DNA of 62,563 nucleotides, from contig NZ_KK211377.1 in NCBI RefSeq assembly GCF_000621965.1, positions 5,276-67,838 on the forward strand. The letters run 5' to 3'. Every line of letters starts with the position of its first letter. Within the stretch, counting starts at the first letter, position 1. This document shows positions 58,187-62,563 of this stretch, piece by piece. Made by a program: the position numbers and the translations under genes. Origin of the DNA: Methanobrevibacter wolinii SH (GTDB lineage Archaea; Methanobacteriota; Methanobacteria; Methanobacteriales; Methanobacteriaceae). The notes beneath the pieces were generated by a model that had not been told where the DNA came from, did no database searches, and worked only from the letters and a program-made list of their open reading frames with translations.

Positions 58187-58954
58187 ATGGTAATATATAT
58201 GAAATGGAAGATTATTGGGAAAATTCTTATTTTAGATGATAATACTCGTGATTTGTCTTATGATGAACTTAAAGAACTTCAAAATAGGTTTCATGTAAAA
58301 TCTATTATTAAAGTAGGTAAGATTCATGGACAATTAAGACAACCTTCAACTCAAATATTACTTGGTGATAGCACTGAAACTATTCATAAAGAAAATGGTT
58401 GTTATTTTAAGTTAGATTTATCAAAAGTTATGTGGGCAAAAGGAAATACTAATGAAAGATTAAGAATTGCTAAATTAGTATCTGATGGGGAAGTTGTTTT
58501 AGATATGTTTGCAGGTATTGGTTATTTTTCAATTCCTATTGGGGTTCATGCTAATCCTAAAAAAATTTATTCAATTGAATTAAATCCTAATTCTTATAAA
58601 TTTTTAAAAGAGAATATTGAGATTAATAAAATTAATCAAAAAGCAGCTTATGATAAAATTGTCCCAATTTGTGGTGATTGTGCTATTGAAGCACCTAAAT
58701 ATAATGCTGATCGTATTATTATGGGCTATGTTAAAACGACTCATGAATATTTACCTAGTGCAATGAAAGCATTAAATCCAGGTGGTATTATTCATTATCA
58801 TGAAACAGTTCCTGATAAATTAATGTATACTCGTCCTGTTGAAAGGATTAAAGAAGCTGCAAAAAATAGGGATGTTGAAATTCTTGGAATTACTAAAGTT
58901 AAAAAGTATTCTCCAGGTGTCGAACATGTAGTTGTGGATGCTCGTATTGAATGA
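58187..58954 (+). CDS. taw2: tRNA(Phe) aminocarboxypropyltransferase Taw2 (TYW2 family)
   Basis: A 255-residue SAM-dependent enzyme of the Trm5/TYW2 group. The SAM motif VLDMFAGIGYFSIPIG is near residues 104-119, then IELNPNSYKFLKENIEIN. The sequence DRIIMGYVKTTHEYL has MGY where Trm5 has NLP, which marks Taw2, the enzyme that adds an aminocarboxypropyl group to yW-86 at G37 of tRNA-Phe. The start is ATG 58187 or the ATG at 58199; there is no clear ribosome site, so it may be translated from a very short leader. Confidence 0.85.
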   Translation: MVIYMKWKIIGKILILDDNTRDLSYDELKELQNRFHVKSIIKVGKIHGQLRQPSTQILLGDSTETIHKENGCYFKLDLSKVMWAKGNTNERLRIAKLVSDGEVVLDMFAGIGYFSIPIGVHANPKKIYSIELNPNSYKFLKENIEINKINQKAAYDKIVPICGDCAIEAPKYNADRIIMGYVKTTHEYLPSAMKALNPGGIIHYHETVPDKLMYTRPVERIKEAAKNRDVEILGITKVKKYSPGVEHVVVDARIE

Positions 58955-59007
58955 TAACTATCTTTATTAATTTAATGATATTAATTTAAAAAGAGAATAA
59001 TATTAAT

Positions 59008-60171
59008 TTAATTAATATTATTTGTTTTATTTATTATATTTTGTTCTTTTACTGCTTTTTCATATGGTAATGAACTTAAATATTCCTTATTAATATATTT
59101 ATCATATACTGCAAGTCTTTCTTTAAGTTGGTAACCTGCATCTTTTGTTATTTCATTTAAATGGTCAAGTGTTGGCCATGGTGAAGTTTTATTTACATAA
59201 TCATGGGTTAAAGGAGATACTCCTCCCCAATCATCTGCACCAGATAAAAGGAATATTTGTGCAGTTTCATAGTTAAGGTTTGGTGGAACTTGTATTGATA
59301 CATCATTAAACATTAATTTTGCAAGTGAAACGGTTCTTACCATATCTAAAAGACTTGGTTCTGGATAATTAGCCATTTCCATATTTGGTGCTGGTGTAAA
59401 ATTTTGTATAATAATTTCTTGAATATGGCCATATTTTTCTTGAATTTTTTTTATTTCAAGTAATGATTCTACTATTTCTTCTTTTGTTTCACCAATTCCA
59501 ATTAAAATTCCTGTAGTATAAGGTATTTTTAATTTACCTGCATTTGTAATAGTTTTTATTCTAGTTTTAGGTAATTTTCCTGGACTTTTTTTATGGGCAA
59601 TAGTTTTCATAAGTCTTTTAGATGAGTTTTCAAGCATTAATCCCATTGAAACATTAACTTCTTTTAATTTTTTCATTTCTTTATAAGACATGTTTCCACA
59701 GTTTGTATGAGGAAGTAGATTTGTATTTTCTAAGGTAGATTTACAGAAATCATAAGTATAATCTACCATTTTATCATAACCTAAATCATTAAGTCTAGAT
59801 TTTACAATATCCTCTTCATCTGCATTTTCACCGAATGTAAATAATGCTTCTTTACATGAATATTTTTCACTATCTTTTAAAGTTTTTAAAATTTCTTCTG
59901 GTTTTTTTAATATTATTGCATCTTTATCTTCTTGTGTTTTTTTAAAGTTACAATATCCACAATCATTTTTACAGATTTCAGTAATTGGTATAAATACATT
60001 TTTAGAAAAAGTAATTGTTTTATTAGGAGTGTAATCTGTATTAGCAAGGTTCATTAATTTATTCACATCTTTTCCTTTTGAATTAAGAATATCGGTTAAT
60101 TCTTCTTTTGATAAATCTTTAATATTTATTTTATTTTCTGTTAATTGGTCTAAAACATTCATAAGAATCAT
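59008..60171 (-). CDS. cofG: 7,8-didemethyl-8-hydroxy-5-deazariboflavin synthase subunit CofG
   Basis: A 387-residue radical SAM enzyme of F420 synthesis. The cluster motif ITEICKNDCGYCNF gives C-x3-C-x2-C, followed by ALFTFGENADEE, LLPHTNCGNMS, MGLMLENSSKRLM and LSGADDWGGVSPLTHDYVN, the CofG signature. It couples with CofH to make the deazaflavin ring. cofH is not in the window. The start is one of two ATG codons (MILMNVL), with no ribosome site to choose between them. Confidence 0.94.
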   Translation of the reverse strand: MILMNVLDQLTENKINIKDLSKEELTDILNSKGKDVNKLMNLANTDYTPNKTITFSKNVFIPITEICKNDCGYCNFKKTQEDKDAIILKKPEEILKTLKDSEKYSCKEALFTFGENADEEDIVKSRLNDLGYDKMVDYTYDFCKSTLENTNLLPHTNCGNMSYKEMKKLKEVNVSMGLMLENSSKRLMKTIAHKKSPGKLPKTRIKTITNAGKLKIPYTTGILIGIGETKEEIVESLLEIKKIQEKYGHIQEIIIQNFTPAPNMEMANYPEPSLLDMVRTVSLAKLMFNDVSIQVPPNLNYETAQIFLLSGADDWGGVSPLTHDYVNKTSPWPTLDHLNEITKDAGYQLKERLAVYDKYINKEYLSSLPYEKAVKEQNIINKTNNIN

Positions 60172-60567
60172 TATTTTATTTTAATTATTTATATCTTTTT
60201 TATTATTCTATATTTAAAAATTCTTATTTGAGTTTTATTTAATTATCTTGAAATTCTATTTTTATATTTTTAAGTTTTTTTTAAATTATTTATTTTAAAT
60301 TAGGATTGTTTTTTTTTAATTTAGAAAGTTTTAAAAAAATAGTTTTTTTAGAATTATTTTTAAGTTTGTATAAATGGTTTTTTTAAAATTAGTTTTTTTA
60401 TCTAAAATCAGTTATTTTTAAAATTAATTATTATTTAAATAAAATTATTGAAAATGAGTTTATATAGGGTTTATTTTAATTTGATGTGGTGTAAAATTAT
60501 TTGAAAATAAGTTTATAGAAAGATTATTCTAAATTATTAGAATATTTACTTTCTAAAATTTTTAATT
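60172..60567. other. A/T-rich intergenic region with imperfect repeat
   Basis: 396 bp between cofG and the next gene, both on the minus strand. AAAATTATTGAAAATGAGTT (60441) recurs with changes at 60493 (period 52-53). It would include the cofG promoter. No gene is seen. Confidence 0.5.
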
Positions 60568-61008
60568 TTAAACCTCTTTATCTGAAACAGTTACTTCAAC
60601 AAAACATGGTCCCATATTTTTATGGTCTCTCCATAATACTACAAACACACTTGCATGTTCTGTATCAAATAATCTAAAATTTGTAGTTATTCCTTGGTCT
60701 TCAAAACCTTTAACCATTCTCATAACGCCATTTGAATCTGTTTCAGCATTAACTTTAACAGATGACCTAACTTGTTCGTCCATTCTATTGATTATTTTTC
60801 CAGCATCATCAGAGACAATTTCTATTTCATCACCATTAAACATATCAACTATTTCATCTAATTCTTTATCAATATTATTAATATCTATTTTATCTGAACC
60901 TATAGATCTAACAATGAGAATTTTTCCATTATCTAGTGCTGGACGAGATCCTTTAAATGAATTAAGTTTTCCTAGAATTGAACCTGCAATTTTATGTAAA
61001 TGTGACAT
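60568..61008 (-). CDS. Conserved protein of unknown function beside mptA
   Basis: I do not firmly recognise this 146-residue soluble protein; it may belong to a methanogen family listed as DUF2120 (low confidence). It begins MSHLHKIAGSILGKLNSFKGSRPAL, has a middle acidic stretch (DKELDEIVDMFNGDEIEIVSDD) and ends with a hydrophobic strand, FVVLWRDHKNMGPCFVEVTV. There is no membrane segment. It lies 61 bp downstream of mptA on the same strand and is probably cotranscribed, which suggests a link to methanopterin synthesis, but this is inference. Confidence 0.6.
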   Translation of the reverse strand: MSHLHKIAGSILGKLNSFKGSRPALDNGKILIVRSIGSDKIDINNIDKELDEIVDMFNGDEIEIVSDDAGKIINRMDEQVRSSVKVNAETDSNGVMRMVKGFEDQGITTNFRLFDTEHASVFVVLWRDHKNMGPCFVEVTVSDKEV

Positions 61009-61069
61009 GATATTTCCTTTTTTAAGTTTTTAGTCAAATTTTTTTATTTAAAATAGGAAATGAAATATA

Positions 61070-62005
61070 TTATATTTTCATTTCTTCTTTTAATTGTGCA
61101 ATTGTTGAAACTTTTTCTGCAAAAGCATCATGTCTATGAATACTTTCTTTATTAATTTGACGTAATGTAACTTTTGTATCGTCTGGTAAGTTTGAATATT
61201 TTTCAATGATTTTTTCAACCATGTTTCTTACACAGTCTTCTACAAATACTGGTTTAGTATGTGCATTCATTACAGTTGCATTTTCATCAGGACGTTTTAA
61301 TAATCCACATACTGGTGAACTCATAGATTCTTCAATAATTTCAATTAAATCATCTGCACTAACTTCTTCACCTTTAGGAACTTCTATTAAGATAGTTCCA
61401 ATACCTCTTTGGTTATGTGATGCAAAAGTTACAGTATCTAATACTTTTTGTGTTGTTTCTTCATCTAAGAATTCTAATAATTTTCTTTTATCTGCTTCTT
61501 TTACTGATTCTTGTGCACATGGACATACTGTCATTCCAACGACTTCTGTTCCAATGTATTTATGAATTATGATTTCATTTCCATTTCTAGTTCCAACAGC
61601 TTTAGCAATTAATTTTGCCATTTCTTGTGAATTTTTTTCTGTGACAGGTGATTTTCTATTAAACATATAATCACTTGTCATATTGACTTCAACACGTCTT
61701 GCATATTCGTGTTTTTCCATCATTTTATTTACAATTTCTTCACAGATATTTTCAGTTCTTATGGATTGACTTTTAGTAGCTTCTTCCATTACTTCACTAA
61801 TAGCTTCTGGGGTTCTTGACATATGAATACCTTTTTGATCACTTGGTAAATCTACAAATGCATCAAAGGTAGGTATTAATATAATTGGTCTTTTATTTTT
61901 TCTTTCTAATTTTACTAATTTTTTAACACCAGTAACTCCTACTCTTGATAAAGAGATAGGTACACGTGGTTTGTTATCTTGAGTATCTGGGAAACAATCA
62001 GCCAT
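61070..62005 (-). CDS. mptA: GTP cyclohydrolase MptA (type IB, Fe-dependent)
   Basis: A 311-residue MptA/FolE2-family enzyme that turns GTP into a dihydroneopterin cyclic phosphate, the first step of methanopterin synthesis. Family blocks are VPISLSRVGVTGVKKLV, VPVxC-type metal site VCPCAQE (here with Cys-Pro-Cys-Ala), SHNQRGIGTI and SIHRHDAFA near the end. AGAAGGTATATT precedes the ATG. The length is as in M. jannaschii MptA. It also could feed queD, which uses dihydroneopterin triphosphate, but MptA makes the cyclic phosphate, so the link is indirect. Confidence 0.93.
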   Translation of the reverse strand: MADCFPDTQDNKPRVPISLSRVGVTGVKKLVKLERKNKRPIILIPTFDAFVDLPSDQKGIHMSRTPEAISEVMEEATKSQSIRTENICEEIVNKMMEKHEYARRVEVNMTSDYMFNRKSPVTEKNSQEMAKLIAKAVGTRNGNEIIIHKYIGTEVVGMTVCPCAQESVKEADKRKLLEFLDEETTQKVLDTVTFASHNQRGIGTILIEVPKGEEVSADDLIEIIEESMSSPVCGLLKRPDENATVMNAHTKPVFVEDCVRNMVEKIIEKYSNLPDDTKVTLRQINKESIHRHDAFAEKVSTIAQLKEEMKI

Positions 62006-62563
62006 AATATACCTTCTAATTTTTTATTAATTATATTACTATATCTTTTAAAATATAGTTTTTAATCATATAAATTTTATTTAAAATTATATTTATAATT
62101 TTTTAAATAAAATAATATTATTTTTTTAATATTTTTAGAGAAAAGTCTATTTTTTTATTTAATTTTTAAAATAGGCTCTTATTTAATTTTAAATTTATTT
62201 AAATATCTATAAAATATTTTTGATATATTATTTTATTTTTAGTATATCATATTTGTTTAATTGTTTTGTATTTTTTTAATATTTTATAAAATCAAGATTT
62301 TTAAAGTTTTTTATTAAAAAATAGATTTATTTTAAATTAATTAGTTTCTATATTAATTTTGGATATATATTATTTTAAAATAAGTTAATTTAGTATATGT
62401 AATTATAATTTTTTATTAAAATTTATTTTTAATTATATATTATAAGATTTTTAAATTTAAGTTAATGATTTATTGAATTTAAAAATTTAAAGTTTAAGTA
62501 AAAATAAGTTTTAGAATGTTTATAGAATTTTATAAAAATTAGTTTTAATTTAGTTTTATATAA
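62006..62563. other. A/T-rich end region
   Basis: 558 bp upstream of mptA to the window edge. It contains only A/T-rich low-complexity sequence and the mptA promoter; no gene, RNA or strong repeat is visible. Confidence 0.5.

Overview
The window looks like a piece of the chromosome of a very A+T-rich methanogenic archaeon of the order Methanobacteriales, most likely Methanosphaera and possibly Methanobrevibacter. Evidence for this: a complete methanogenesis gene (ftr), the Ehb energy-converting hydrogenase operon, coenzyme F420 and methanopterin biosynthesis genes (cofG, mptA), archaeal fibrillarin and Nop5, a family B DNA polymerase that stops after motif C as in the split polymerase of this order, and AGGTGA or GGAGG ribosome binding sites with TTTATATA-type promoters. 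No rRNA gene is present, so the genus is inferred. Almost all of it reads as ordinary core chromosome; there is no CRISPR array, prophage or intact transposase.

Layout. 0.2-4.1 kb: hisE, a CBS-ParB-like protein, gatB and a radical SAM gene, all on the minus strand. 4.5-5.9 kb: five tRNA genes (Asn, Met-type CAT, Glu, Leu, His), hjc, and a tRNA-Trp whose intron is itself a box C/D guide RNA. 6.1-18.4 kb: potassium handling (trkA, trkH, an MthK-like channel), a YbhN-type membrane protein, ftr, the NAD(P)H-hydrate repair enzyme, sfsA, argG, an aspartoacylase-like hydrolase and a membrane hydrolase. 18.9-28.9 kb: the whole ehbA-Q operon, with ehbD frameshifted at a T run. 28.9-33.8 kb: a Cas4-like protein, a nucleotidyltransferase, then DUF366-queD-queE. 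34.2-39.9 kb: two four-CBS proteins, pheA, two membrane or exported proteins, and coaC and coaB as separate genes. 40-47.6 kb: a structured RNA candidate, flpA, nop5, pyrD-pyrK, a permease and polB1. 47.7-51 kb: trmB facing hcp-cupin, then a soluble mtrA paralogue behind a folded RNA leader. 51.8-62 kb: a malate/sulfolactate dehydrogenase, purM, aCPSF1, proteasome beta, taw2, cofG, an unknown protein and mptA.

How the genes work together. Ehb uses the ion gradient to drive reduction of low-potential ferredoxin with H2, mainly for biosynthesis; ftr belongs to the CO2-reducing trunk; cofG and mptA make the deazaflavin and pterin carriers. FlpA and Nop5 form the box C/D methylation particle that would use the guide inside the tRNA-Trp intron. 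queD-queE supply the 7-deazaguanine branch toward archaeosine, and DUF366 travels with them.

The most rewarding points are: the self-targeting guide in the tRNA-Trp intron (its D guide obeys the D+5 rule for C34); two non-coding RNA structures (40255-40328 and 50340-50418); two neighbouring genes that appear to start with ATT; the nine-T frameshift at the start of ehbD; three MITE-like elements with GRCTYTGTTGAA ends; CATG palindromes repeated in front of ehb; and an unusual density of short tandem duplications, including four perfect 62-bp copies. I did not find a clear new multi-gene system; the two RNA structures are the best candidates for something undescribed.
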